Shown here: positions 14,123 to 22,819 of the stretch, piece after piece
Layout: the number at the start of each line of letters is the position of its first letter
Numbering within the stretch: position 1 is the first letter of the stretch
Translations under genes and position numbers: made by a program
DNA from: a virus
DNA: 31,715 nt
IMG/VR virus record: IMGVR_UViG_3300048033_000284
Coordinates: 1 to 31,715 of that record
Reading direction: 5' to 3' (one strand)
The notes under the pieces: model-generated
Database searches by the model: none
What the model was told of the DNA's origin: nothing
What the model saw: only the letters and a program-made list of their open reading frames with translations

Positions 14123-15792
14123 TACAAGACTTCTTAGCATTAGGAATAGAAGTAAAATCCAATGCGAACAACCAAAAACTAAAATGCCCAAAATGCTCTC
14201 ACCAGAGAAAAAACAAACAAGACCGCTGTCTTAGTGTAAACTTACAAGAGGGCTTATATAATTGTCACCATTGCGGCTGGGGAGGTAATGTAAAATTCAA
14301 ACCAAAAAAAGAATATGTAAAGCCAGTTGTAATTAAATCTGAATTAGGAGACAGAACCCTAGGCTGGTTTAATAAAAGAGGTATATCTGAGGCTACCGTA
14401 GTAAATTGGAAAATTACAGAAAGCCAAGAGTTTTTTCCTCAGATTTCTAAAAACCGTAAAGCTATAAACTTTAACTACTATAGAAATGGCGAACTAATAA
14501 ACGTAAAATACAGAGATGCTGAAAAGAATTTTAAGTTAGTCTCTGGTGCTGAACTTATTTTTTACGGACTCGACAATATAAAAGATAGCAGTAGAGCTTA
14601 TATAGTTGAGGGCGAAATGGATGCCTTAAGTTTATTTGAGGCTGGCATTTATTCAGTAGTATCAGTTCCTAATGGAGCGTCTAAAGGCAATCAGCGCCTT
14701 GACTATTTAGACAACTGCTATAGTTACTTTGAAGACAAAAAAGAAATAATACTATGTACTGATAATGACGATGCTGGACTTAATTTAAGAAATGAATTAG
14801 CTAGACGTCTTGGAAAGTATCGCTGTAAGTATGTTGAATTTAGCGAATATAAGGACGCTAACGAGGTTTTAATTAAAAAAGGTGCAGAGACACTACGAAC
14901 AATTTTAAAAGGCTCTAAGACGTTCCCTTTGGATGGAGTAATAAATATTAATGATATTTGGGAAAATGTTTTACTATATAATGAAAAAGGAATTAAAAAT
15001 TTCTCAATCGGTCTTAGCGACTCTGATAATTATTTTAATGTTTCTTTTGGTGAGTGGTCTGTTGTTACTGGCATACCCAATGCTGGTAAGTCTGATGTCT
15101 TTGACCAAATTGCTGTCAATCTAGCTCTTACTAAAGGCTTTAGAACTGCTTTCTTTGCTCCAGAGTCGTTTCCTTATGAAGGTCATATTAAACGTATAGC
15201 TAACAAATTAAATAAAAAAAACTGCTCTAATGAAGACCTCAACAATACAAAGGACTTTATAGAAGACCATTTTTATTTTATAAAGATTGACCTAGAAAAC
15301 TTAACTCTTAAGTCTATACTAGATAAATTTAAAGAGCTTGTATTTCAAAAAGGCGTTAATATATTAGTTATCGACCCTTGGAATATGTTAGACCATTCAG
15401 CACAAAAAGACCATAGTTATATAGGCGCTATGCTTTCTCAAATAACTCAGTTTGTACAGCAAACCAATACGCATTTATTTCTTATAGCACACCCTAGAAA
15501 AATGGAAGTAAACGGTGAGGCTTATAAAGTGCCAACGCCATACGATATATCTGGCTCTAGTGATTTCTTTAATAAAGCCTACAACTGCCTAACCATATAT
15601 AGAAAGTTAGGCGAAATAACAAAGTTTGGGACTGACGCTGTTGAGGTTCACGTACAAAAAGTTAAGCGCAAAGAGAATGGACAGCAAGGCTCTTTTATGA
15701 TAGCTCCAGACTTTAATAATGGCGGATACTATTGTTCTGTAAATAAAGAAAAACAAAGACTAACTAGTATTAACGATAAACTACCTTTTTAA
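14119..15792 (+). CDS. Primase-helicase (T7 gp4/Twinkle-like)
   Basis: A 557-residue protein with three modules. A zinc ribbon has C23-C26 and C49-C52 (LKCPKCSHQR, YNCHHCGWGG). The TOPRIM fold (~158-255) has YIVEGEMDAL with E164 and LCTDNDDAG with D215/D217. A RecA-like hexameric helicase has Walker A GIPNAGKSD (318-326), Walker B ILVIDPW (415-421) and LFLIAHPRKM. It would unwind the replication fork and make primers. The protein ends INDKLPF, like the LPF tip of the SSB-like protein at 10875. No polymerase is visible in the window, so host polymerase III is presumably recruited. Confidence 0.92.
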   Translation: MIQDFLALGIEVKSNANNQKLKCPKCSHQRKNKQDRCLSVNLQEGLYNCHHCGWGGNVKFKPKKEYVKPVVIKSELGDRTLGWFNKRGISEATVVNWKITESQEFFPQISKNRKAINFNYYRNGELINVKYRDAEKNFKLVSGAELIFYGLDNIKDSSRAYIVEGEMDALSLFEAGIYSVVSVPNGASKGNQRLDYLDNCYSYFEDKKEIILCTDNDDAGLNLRNELARRLGKYRCKYVEFSEYKDANEVLIKKGAETLRTILKGSKTFPLDGVININDIWENVLLYNEKGIKNFSIGLSDSDNYFNVSFGEWSVVTGIPNAGKSDVFDQIAVNLALTKGFRTAFFAPESFPYEGHIKRIANKLNKKNCSNEDLNNTKDFIEDHFYFIKIDLENLTLKSILDKFKELVFQKGVNILVIDPWNMLDHSAQKDHSYIGAMLSQITQFVQQTNTHLFLIAHPRKMEVNGEAYKVPTPYDISGSSDFFNKAYNCLTIYRKLGEITKFGTDAVEVHVQKVKRKENGQQGSFMIAPDFNNGGYYCSVNKEKQRLTSINDKLPF

Positions 15793-15794
15793 TT

Positions 15795-16079
15795 ATGAAG
15801 AATAAACTTTTAAATATTAGAGTTTCTGAAGAATTTGAAACACTTTTAAACATTTTAATAAAGACAGATAAATTTCTTGAGTTAGGAATTTCTAGTAAAT
15901 CAGAGTTAATAAGATACTCTTTACTGGTTACAATTTCAAAATCTATAGGTTTTGATAATTTAAAAAAATTAAAAAACATTAAAGAAGTTGAATCTTATTT
16001 TGAAGATAAAGAAAAAACAACTGTTTACGATTTAAAGCAATTTATAAAAAAGATAAACAAAGAAAATATAAATGACTGA
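15795..16079 (+). CDS. Ribbon-helix-helix-like DNA-binding protein
   Basis: A 94-residue protein two bases behind the primase-helicase gene. The N-terminus KLLNIRVSEEFETLLNILIK followed by SSKSELIRYSLLVTI fits a ribbon-helix-helix fold (strand at ~5-10, helices ~11-24 and ~33-46). The rest is a charged helical tail. It may regulate the switch from early to late genes, since the packaging genes follow shortly after. No closer family assignment. Confidence 0.6.
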   Translation: MKNKLLNIRVSEEFETLLNILIKTDKFLELGISSKSELIRYSLLVTISKSIGFDNLKKLKNIKEVESYFEDKEKTTVYDLKQFIKKINKENIND

Positions 16080-16278
16080 CCAACACTACAACGCCTTTAA
16101 ATGGGCTACTGAAAATAATATAAGGATATACCCAAAAATTAGTGGTAACAAATTTATATTAATACTAGAGCGCAATGGTAAAACAGAAACCTCTGGCAAA
16201 GAATATCCCAAAAAAGATTACCAAGACGTTATCTGGGAATTTTACCTAACTTTGTACAATAAATTAAGAGATGACTGA
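16072..16278 (+). CDS. Hypothetical protein (68 aa)
   Basis: A 68-residue protein overlapping the RHH gene by 8 bp. It is small and alpha/beta: HYNAFKWATENNIRIYPKIS, KFILILERNGKTETSGKEYP, DVIWEFYLTLYNKLRDD. The strand-strand-helix order resembles small phage DNA- or RNA-binding proteins, but no family is identified. Confidence 0.55.
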   Translation: MTDQHYNAFKWATENNIRIYPKISGNKFILILERNGKTETSGKEYPKKDYQDVIWEFYLTLYNKLRDD

Positions 16279-16405
16279 AATACAAATTTATCCGCTTATG
16301 GGTTTCTGTATTGGAGTTGAATACCTAAACTCTTTTGAAGATGATACAATGAAATCAGTAGACTTCTATATTGGTATTTTAGGCATTTCTTTTAGATGGC
16401 AATAA
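16271..16405 (+). CDS. Small hypothetical protein (44 aa)
   Basis: ATG overlaps the end of the previous gene by 8 bp (same ATGACTGA arrangement as the previous junction), and its stop abuts the terminase small subunit ATG. The 44-residue product (IQIYPLMGFCIGVEYLNSFE, MKSVDFYIGILGISFRWQ) looks like a small beta-rich protein. Support is only the perfect gene packing on both sides. Confidence 0.5.
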   Translation: MTEIQIYPLMGFCIGVEYLNSFEDDTMKSVDFYIGILGISFRWQ

Positions 16406-16765
16406 ATGGCATACGACCCAAAAGAATTAGAAAAAAAAGCATTAGCCGCAATAGATAAGCATAAACTTATGTTTATAGAACATATTGTAGCGTTTTTGCC
16501 TTGTTCTAAAACTACCTTTTATGATTTAAAACTGCACGAATCGAACACTATAAAAAAGGCAGTTGAGGAAATGCGAGTTTCTAAAAAAACAAAGATGTTA
16601 TCCAACTGGATAAATTCAGAAACTCCTAGCTTGCAGATTGCAGCTATGAAAATGATTAGCGAAGAACACGAGGCTCATAGGCTTAATGGCACTAGACAAG
16701 AAATTAAACACGAGGGCGGTATAAAGTCTACTCTAATTAAATGGAAACCAGCCAAACGAGAATAG
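16406..16765 (+). CDS. Terminase small subunit
   Basis: A 119-residue protein directly upstream of, and overlapping by 25 bp, the terminase large subunit gene. The HTH-like part is IEHIVAFLPCSKTTFYDLKL (residues ~25-44), followed by a helical oligomerisation part (SLQIAAMKMISEEHEAHRLN). The C-terminal tail is basic (IKWKPAKRE). It would recognise the phage packaging site and deliver DNA to the motor. Confidence 0.8.
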   Translation: MAYDPKELEKKALAAIDKHKLMFIEHIVAFLPCSKTTFYDLKLHESNTIKKAVEEMRVSKKTKMLSNWINSETPSLQIAAMKMISEEHEAHRLNGTRQEIKHEGGIKSTLIKWKPAKRE

Positions 16766-17931
16766 TCGACCAAGACTGTAATAGACAATTCTACGACCTT
16801 ATAAATTCAAATGCTAGGTATTTTGTAAGCCAAGGCGGAACTCGCTCTGGTAAAACCTATGCTATTTGTCAATATATAGTCTATTTGCTCACAACTAGAG
16901 AAGACCCTATAGTTGTAGATGTTATTAGGAAAACGCTACCAGCCTTAAAAGCCTCTATAATGCGTGACTTTTTTAGCATTGCTGAAATAACTGGAGTCTA
17001 TTTTGACGGCGTACACAACAAAGCAGAAAACACTTTTCAGTATGGTAAGCATTTAGTTCGTTTTTTATCTATTGACCAGCCGCAGAAAATAAGAGGGTCT
17101 AAGCGCGATATTGCAATATTGAATGAGGGTAATGAGCTGGATAAAGAAGACCTAGTACAAGTAGCTTTTAGGTGTAGCGAAAAGATTATAATAGACTTTA
17201 ATCCATCTGACCCTATACATTGGATTTATGAAGATATAATACCTAGAGAAGATTGCGAAACTATTATAACAACCTATAAGGATAATGCTTTTTTAGCTCC
17301 AGAGATAGTAAAAGAAATAGAGCGAATGAGGGAAAAAGACCCAGACTATTGGCGAGTCTATGGTGAGGGTCAAAGAGCGGTCTATTCAGCTAGGCAAATA
17401 TTTAGTAACTGGCAGTTTATTCCTTATGAAGATTTCCCAGACTTTGATTTAGAAAGCGAGGCGGTAATAGGCTTAGACTTTGGCTTTAGCTCAGACCCAG
17501 CGGCAGCTTGTTTAGTTTTTAAAAAACAAAATATTTTATACGTTCACGAAATACTGTATAAAACTGGAATGACTAACCAAGACTTAGCTACATTCTTTAA
17601 GGATAAAGGCTATGATAGGACGCTAACCTTTTACGATAGTGCCGAGCCTAAGAGTGGAGAGGAGTTGCGCAGAATGGGTATCTTTGCAAAGGCGGCTATA
17701 AAGGGTCAAGGCTCTATTAATGCTGGCATTAGTTTATTAAAAGAGTTTGACGTTTATGTTTCTAAAGAATCTAAGAACTTTGCTAAAGAGTACTCTGGTT
17801 ATTATTGGGAGCAATTAAAAGACGGCACTATAATAAACAAGCCAAAAGACCGCTTAAATCATTTAATGGATAGCCTTAGATATTGTACTTATTCGCAGTA
17901 TTCTAAGCGCTCTGAATTTTTTGTAATTTAA
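16741..17931 (+). CDS. Terminase large subunit
   Basis: A 396-residue DNA-packaging motor. Walker A is GGTRSGKTY (residues 32-40), Walker B is IAILNEGNEL with catalytic E129, and the coupling segment is DFNPSDP. The RNase H-like nuclease has VIGLDFGFSSDPAA (D246), LTFYDSAEPK (D299) and NHLMDSLRY (D377). Layout and length fit the PBSX/Terminase_3-type group. The start ATG lies inside the small-subunit gene. Confidence 0.93.
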   Translation: METSQTRIVDQDCNRQFYDLINSNARYFVSQGGTRSGKTYAICQYIVYLLTTREDPIVVDVIRKTLPALKASIMRDFFSIAEITGVYFDGVHNKAENTFQYGKHLVRFLSIDQPQKIRGSKRDIAILNEGNELDKEDLVQVAFRCSEKIIIDFNPSDPIHWIYEDIIPREDCETIITTYKDNAFLAPEIVKEIERMREKDPDYWRVYGEGQRAVYSARQIFSNWQFIPYEDFPDFDLESEAVIGLDFGFSSDPAAACLVFKKQNILYVHEILYKTGMTNQDLATFFKDKGYDRTLTFYDSAEPKSGEELRRMGIFAKAAIKGQGSINAGISLLKEFDVYVSKESKNFAKEYSGYYWEQLKDGTIINKPKDRLNHLMDSLRYCTYSQYSKRSEFFVI

Positions 17932-17935
17932 TTAG

Positions 17936-17943
17936 TATTTTTG
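17936..17943 (+). promoter_or_regulatory. -7 box TATTTTTG before portal gene
   Basis: TATTTTTG lies 15 bp before the portal ATG in the 27-bp gap after the terminase gene. TCTG at 17911-17914 is 21 bases upstream and could be a weak -33 element. The trailing GTAAAAATAAA leader is A-rich like the other sites of this set. Confidence 0.5.
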
Positions 17944-17958
17944 TAAAAATAAATTTTA

Positions 17959-20271
17959 ATGGCGTCGATATTAGATAGGTTCAAGAATTTAGTAACCAAA
18001 AACAGTCAGCAAACAAACTTAGCTTTTAACAGAGCTATATATAACTTTTTAGGGGAAACCCTTATAACTTCAGAGGATAACGACGACAGCTATATTAATA
18101 AGGGCTATAGGTTTAACTCTACTGTATATGCAATAGTTAATCTTATAACTAAAGCAGCGTCTACCGTTCCTTTTCAAGTATATGAGGTACAAAATGCAAA
18201 CGAGCTTAAAAGATATAAGGCACTTACTTCTGGAGACTTTGCAAATCTTACAAACCCAAGGGCGCAAATATCATTAAAAAATGCGTTAGTTGAGTTACAA
18301 GACACCGAGTTACACGAATTACTAGAGCGCCCTAATCCAGCTCAATCTTATTCTAGCTTTATGCAAGAGATAATAGCTTTTGGAAAGCTAACTGGAAACC
18401 GTTATATATATGGCATAGCTCCAGAGAATGGAGTTAACGCTGGTAAGTTTGGTGAACTGTATGTATTACCCAGCCAAACTGTGGAAATACACTCTGGTGG
18501 TTTAATGAAACCAGTAGACTATTATACAATGGAGTATAACGGTACTTATAGAATGACCGCAGAAGATGTTTGTCATATAAAAGACTACAATCCTTTAGCA
18601 GACGGAACTGGTGCTAATATGTATGGTATGAGTCCGCTAAAAGCTGGGCTGAGGTCAATGGATGCTAATAACGAGGCGCTTACTACTGGAGTTAAATACT
18701 TACAAAATCAAACAGCTAGAGGGGTGCTAATGAGTGAAGAGGGCGACCTTAACGAAATGCAAGCCAGACAGCTTAAAGAGAAGTTTAGAAAACAATACCA
18801 AGGCTCTAATAATGCTGGGGACGTTATTATAACTCCTAAAAAATTAAGCTGGGTTAACTTTGGACTTAACGCTGCCGACCTTTCTCTTATAGAACAGTAC
18901 AATACAACTATAAAAGACCTTTGTAACGTTTACAATATACCAGCGGTACTATTGAACAATGTAGAGTCAGCAACTTACAACAACGTAAAAGAGGCTCGTA
19001 AAATGCTTTATACTAATGCTGTAATACCAGAGCTTTATAAAATTAGAGACGAGCTAAACAGATGGTTAGCTCCTAAATTTGGCGATAATCTATTTATAGA
19101 CTTTGATACCTCAGTAATTCCAGAACTCCAAGAGGAGACTGAAAAGATAGTAGAGCAAATGTCTAAGAGCTGGTGGCTTACTCCTAACGAGAAACGTATG
19201 GCTATGAGCTACGGTAAGGATGAAGAAAATACAGAGATGGATGACTATTACGTTCCAGCGAACTTACTGCCTATAGGTAATTCAGATATGCCAGATATGA
19301 CTCCAGACCCAGTAAAAGAAGATACTACTGAAAAAAGACTGGTAGCTGGTATGAATGACGTTTTTACTACTATAGCAGAGGCTAGGGCTAGAGCTAACGA
19401 AATGGGTGGCGAAGGTTACCACGAGCATATCTTTGACGGCTTTACTGTATATATGCCTTTTGAAACCCACGAAGAATATGAGGCGGCTAAAGATAATAAG
19501 CTAGATGAATACTATGGCGAAATGGATGCCGACGCTTTTAACTATGATTTTGAGTTAGACTCTCAGTATTATGAAACAGATGCAGAATATGATGACGACG
19601 AAAATACAGACTCTGAAGATTTAGAAGTAATCACTAAAGCGCCACAAATTTCAGCTACTATGGAGCGCGCTCTTAAAAACAAGGTAGAAGACCATAATGA
19701 GAAATATGGAGACGACCCAGCTAAACGAGCTACTTATTCAATGCTAGCTAGGTCATTCGTTAGAGGTGTAGGTGCTTATAGAACTAATCCTAGCTCTGTT
19801 AGACCTAACGTTAGTAACGAGCAACAATGGGCTTTAGGTAGGGTTAATGGTTTGTTATATGCGCTAAGAACTGGTAAATTTAGACGTAAGCCTTACGATA
19901 CAGACCTACTACCAGAGGCGCATAACCTCAGCTCTAAAAAGACTAAAGCAGAAACTTATAGCGACTATCCTCAAGGCGCAACTAATAACGCTAAAAGAAT
20001 GTTAGAATGGCGTGAGAAATATGGGCGTAGCGTAGTGCAAGGGGGTACTAGTGTAGGTTGGCAAAGAGCTAACCAATTAGCTAAGAGAGAGGCGCTTAGT
20101 TTGTCAACCGTAAAGAGGGTTAATAGTTTTTTAGCACGCCATAAAGAAAACGCTAAAATAGACCCTCAGTATAAAGATGAGCCTTGGAGAGATAAAGGCT
20201 ATGTAGCTTACAACCTCTGGGGTGGTGCTGCTATGGTATCTTGGGCTAAACGCATTTCAGAAAATGCTTAA
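17959..20271 (+). CDS. Portal protein with three extra C-terminal modules
   Basis: A 770-residue protein. Residues 1-~430 are an HK97-type portal (FNSTVYAIVNLITKAASTVP, HELLERPNPAQSYSSFM, ITPKKLSWVNFGLNAADLSL, NIPAVLLNNVESATYNNVKE). The family is usually about 400-500 residues, so ~300 residues are added: ~463-510 (ARARANEMGGEGYHEHIFDG, FTVYMPFETHEEY), an acidic linker (~515-555), ~566-660 (KRATYSMLARSFVRGVGAYR, WALGRVNGLLYALRTGKFRR, TDLLPEAH) and ~675-770 (AKRMLEWREKYGRSV, GWQRANQLA, VNSFLARHK, AYNLWGGAAMVSWAKR). I recall similar modules appended to head proteins of other environmental phages, with no known function. The portal is the dodecameric DNA entry ring. Confidence 0.88.
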   Translation: MASILDRFKNLVTKNSQQTNLAFNRAIYNFLGETLITSEDNDDSYINKGYRFNSTVYAIVNLITKAASTVPFQVYEVQNANELKRYKALTSGDFANLTNPRAQISLKNALVELQDTELHELLERPNPAQSYSSFMQEIIAFGKLTGNRYIYGIAPENGVNAGKFGELYVLPSQTVEIHSGGLMKPVDYYTMEYNGTYRMTAEDVCHIKDYNPLADGTGANMYGMSPLKAGLRSMDANNEALTTGVKYLQNQTARGVLMSEEGDLNEMQARQLKEKFRKQYQGSNNAGDVIITPKKLSWVNFGLNAADLSLIEQYNTTIKDLCNVYNIPAVLLNNVESATYNNVKEARKMLYTNAVIPELYKIRDELNRWLAPKFGDNLFIDFDTSVIPELQEETEKIVEQMSKSWWLTPNEKRMAMSYGKDEENTEMDDYYVPANLLPIGNSDMPDMTPDPVKEDTTEKRLVAGMNDVFTTIAEARARANEMGGEGYHEHIFDGFTVYMPFETHEEYEAAKDNKLDEYYGEMDADAFNYDFELDSQYYETDAEYDDDENTDSEDLEVITKAPQISATMERALKNKVEDHNEKYGDDPAKRATYSMLARSFVRGVGAYRTNPSSVRPNVSNEQQWALGRVNGLLYALRTGKFRRKPYDTDLLPEAHNLSSKKTKAETYSDYPQGATNNAKRMLEWREKYGRSVVQGGTSVGWQRANQLAKREALSLSTVKRVNSFLARHKENAKIDPQYKDEPWRDKGYVAYNLWGGAAMVSWAKRISENA

Positions 20272-20274
20272 ATT

Positions 20275-21972
20275 ATGGCTGATGTCAAAGACGACAAGTA
20301 TATAAGAGCCTACGACAAACAACTTAGGATAGGCGAAAAAAAACAGATAGGCGCTGTAAGGTCTTATTATAAAAAAGAATATGATAAAGGTTTAGACCAG
20401 TTTCTTAAAACTGGAAAGACCTCTAATTTTAACGATTTATTTTTAAAGGCTCAATACGATGAAATTTACGAGTCTATTTACGTCGATATTGCTGTTAGGT
20501 TTGCTGGTTGGTATGCTAATAGCATTGACAAGTACATAATAAAACAATTAGATACAAATAAATATAAGGACACTTGGGAAACAATATTTGCAAAAGAGGG
20601 AAAAAGGGTTGCAGCGGCGAGAGTTGTAACTGTACAAGGAACTGCGAAAAAGGAGCTGGAGAAAACATTAAAGAAATTAATGACGGATGCGGACTTCCAG
20701 AGTCGAGGTGCTGCCGAAAAAGGGCGCATTCTGAGGCAGCGGTTTAATAAGCTAGGACGTTATCAAGCTGAAAGGATAGTAAGAACTGAGGCTACTAATG
20801 CCGCTAACTTAGGCGTTATGCAGTCGGCTACTGACGTCTATGGTAAAAACAGCTTGCAAAAGAAATGGATAACCTCAATGGATGGTAGAGAACGCTCAGC
20901 TCACGCTTTCGCTAATGGTCAAATAGTAGACTTTAACGATAAATTTAAAGTAGGCGGAGAGATGCTAGACCGAGCTGGAGACCCAGCTGGCTCAGCTGCA
21001 AACGTTGTAAACTGTCGCTGTGCTATTGCGCCATTTCCTAAAGCAGAGGCTCAGACTATAACGCCTTTGACTGGCTTTGATTATGGATTAAGTGCTGGTA
21101 GAGCTATAGGTTTAGACTCAGCTAATGCAGTTGACGATATACTTAAACCTAAACCTCAGCAAGTAAGCGAGGCGGCTGAAGAAGCAGCTAAATACGAGTT
21201 TAGACCTAGTAACTGGGATGACTTTAAAGGCTTAGAAGACTTTGACGACTCGTATTTACAATATCTGAAAAAGCCAATAAAACTACAAAAGGCTAAAATT
21301 AAATATTCAAGAAGACTAGGTAAAAATGTTGAAGACGGCTCTTGGTTTAATAATAGAAATAGAACAATACAGATATCTTCAGAGCGCTATAAGGGTTTTG
21401 AAAAACAAATATTAGCTCACGAATTCGGACACGCTATTAATGCTGATTTAAATTTAATTAGTATATATAAAACAGATTCTAGAATAGAGGCTTTATATAA
21501 AAAACATAGTAGTATCTTTATGGATAGAGCTACAGCAAAATTAACTAACAAAGGAAAGGCTTTAACTAAAAACTGGGGGGGTGGCAAAACCTCAGCTACT
21601 TCTAATAAAAACTACTGGAAAAACTATAGACCTTATTTGGATAATAAGATTAGAAAAGATTTTCCAAACCTTACGGATACAGAAATTAAAGAATACTCTG
21701 GAGCGGTTGCGGACTACCTATGTAGTTTGTCTAACAATCAAATTGGATGGGGTCACGGCTGGAGAGATTATTTTAGATATAAAAGTATGCAATATGAAGA
21801 GTTTATGGCACACGCTTACGAAAATAGGTTTGTAGGCAATCCAGTGTTTAAAAAATATTTCCCAGAGCTTTACGATGACTTAATAAAATTAGTTGATGAA
21901 TTATTAATAAATACTAAATATGATGCTACAGCAATTAATGCTTACATACTCAGAAAACTATCCAGAGGCTGA
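20275..21972 (+). CDS. MuF-like head protein fused to HEXXH zincin
   Basis: A 565-residue protein. Residues ~150-255 carry the Mu gpF-like minor head domain: RYQAERIVRTEATNAANLGV, WITSMDGRERSAHAFANGQI, GDPAGSAANVVNCRCAIAPF. Residues ~340-545 hold a zinc-metallopeptidase-like domain: ILAHEFGHAINADL (H382, E383, H386), the third metal ligand perhaps E508 or E509 in YEEFMAHAYENRF, and GWGHGWRDYF between them. MuF proteins enter the capsid and are sometimes fused to toxin or enzyme domains (established for MuF polymorphic toxins). The zincin could act during head maturation or be delivered with the DNA into the host. It sits in the usual place between portal and protease. Confidence 0.85.
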   Translation: MADVKDDKYIRAYDKQLRIGEKKQIGAVRSYYKKEYDKGLDQFLKTGKTSNFNDLFLKAQYDEIYESIYVDIAVRFAGWYANSIDKYIIKQLDTNKYKDTWETIFAKEGKRVAAARVVTVQGTAKKELEKTLKKLMTDADFQSRGAAEKGRILRQRFNKLGRYQAERIVRTEATNAANLGVMQSATDVYGKNSLQKKWITSMDGRERSAHAFANGQIVDFNDKFKVGGEMLDRAGDPAGSAANVVNCRCAIAPFPKAEAQTITPLTGFDYGLSAGRAIGLDSANAVDDILKPKPQQVSEAAEEAAKYEFRPSNWDDFKGLEDFDDSYLQYLKKPIKLQKAKIKYSRRLGKNVEDGSWFNNRNRTIQISSERYKGFEKQILAHEFGHAINADLNLISIYKTDSRIEALYKKHSSIFMDRATAKLTNKGKALTKNWGGGKTSATSNKNYWKNYRPYLDNKIRKDFPNLTDTEIKEYSGAVADYLCSLSNNQIGWGHGWRDYFRYKSMQYEEFMAHAYENRFVGNPVFKKYFPELYDDLIKLVDELLINTKYDATAINAYILRKLSRG

Positions 21973-22111
21973 ACCATTAACTTCTTTAATTTTTTTCTAT
22001 GGAGAAGAAACTACATTAGAAATATTAAAGCAAAGTAGAGGGCGAGAAATAAAAATACTAATGGACAGAAACCGACCAGACTGGTTAGATTTTGATTACA
22101 TTGAAAATTAA
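21938..22111 (+). CDS. Small protein (57 aa) overlapping the MuF gene
   Basis: An ORF in another frame overlapping the last 35 bp of the MuF gene and filling the gap up to the prohead protease. The product is LTYSENYPEAEPLTSLIFFY, GEETTLEILKQSRGREIKIL, DRNRPDWLDFDYIEN. The ATG at 21938 is preferred; an earlier ATG at 21920 would add six residues and more overlap. It is acidic, with no family recognised. Filling of an otherwise empty 150 bp supports coding. Confidence 0.5.
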   Translation: MLTYSENYPEAEPLTSLIFFYGEETTLEILKQSRGREIKILMDRNRPDWLDFDYIEN

Positions 22112-22119
22112 TATCTTTG
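22091..22119 (+). promoter_or_regulatory. Promoter TTTG-N17-TATCTTTG before prohead protease
   Basis: TTTG (22091-22094) and TATCTTTG (22112-22119) are 17 bases apart, within the range for Bacteroidetes promoters. The box ends 4 bases before the ATG at 22124, so the transcript would be leaderless. TTTGCATTATGG is shared with the tape measure start region (4364-4375). Confidence 0.6.
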
Positions 22120-22123
22120 CATT

Positions 22124-22813
22124 ATGGAAACAATTTTATATAAACAAGCGCCTATAGGCGAACTCCTAGACGCTGATGAAAAAGCTGGAGTAGTCAAGGG
22201 CTATGCTAGTGTATTTGATAATAAAGACTCAGATAATGATATTATAAGAAAAGGCTCTTATAGAAAAACCATTACAGAAAATGGTCAAAGAGTAAAATAC
22301 TTATACCAGCACGATATGGACAAACCTCTAGGCAAAATGACAATGCTAGAGGAAGACGACAAAGGTTTAGTATTCGAGGCTAAAATAGCTAAGACTACTT
22401 TAGGTAACGACGTTATCGAACTAATTAAAGCTGGAGTTATTACAGAAAACTCAGTAGGTATTTTACCTATTCAAAAAGATATGGTCGACGGTGTTAGAAA
22501 TATTACAGAGGTTAAACTTTATGAAGTTTCAGCTGTAACTCTAGCCGCAAACGACCAAGCGCTTATTATGGACGTAAAAGGGAACTATGACCCTAACAAA
22601 GTACTTAAGCGCTACGATAATATGGCAAAACTTATTCGTAAGGGGAATATCTCAGACGACTTAGGTTATGCCCTAGAAGCTGAAATACTTAAACTAAAAT
22701 CACTATTTGCTAAATTATCTACTCAGCCAACCGATATAGAGGTTACTGAGCCAGTTGAGGTAAAGAATGAGGTTAGTGAGATGTATCAATATTTGTTTAA
22801 TAAATTAAAATAA
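22124..22813 (+). CDS. Prohead protease, HK97 family (U35)
   Basis: A 229-residue serine protease that cleaves scaffold and capsid N-termini. Motifs: VVKGYASVFDNKDSDNDII (residues ~23-41), VKYLYQHDMDKPLGKM with catalytic H63, AGVITENSVGILP with S110, and VKLYEVSAVTLAANDQALI (~130-148). The C-terminal ~70 residues are charged and probably a scaffold-like extension. Position between MuF and major capsid genes is the standard order. Confidence 0.92.
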   Translation: METILYKQAPIGELLDADEKAGVVKGYASVFDNKDSDNDIIRKGSYRKTITENGQRVKYLYQHDMDKPLGKMTMLEEDDKGLVFEAKIAKTTLGNDVIELIKAGVITENSVGILPIQKDMVDGVRNITEVKLYEVSAVTLAANDQALIMDVKGNYDPNKVLKRYDNMAKLIRKGNISDDLGYALEAEILKLKSLFAKLSTQPTDIEVTEPVEVKNEVSEMYQYLFNKLK

Positions 22814-22819
22814 TTTGAA

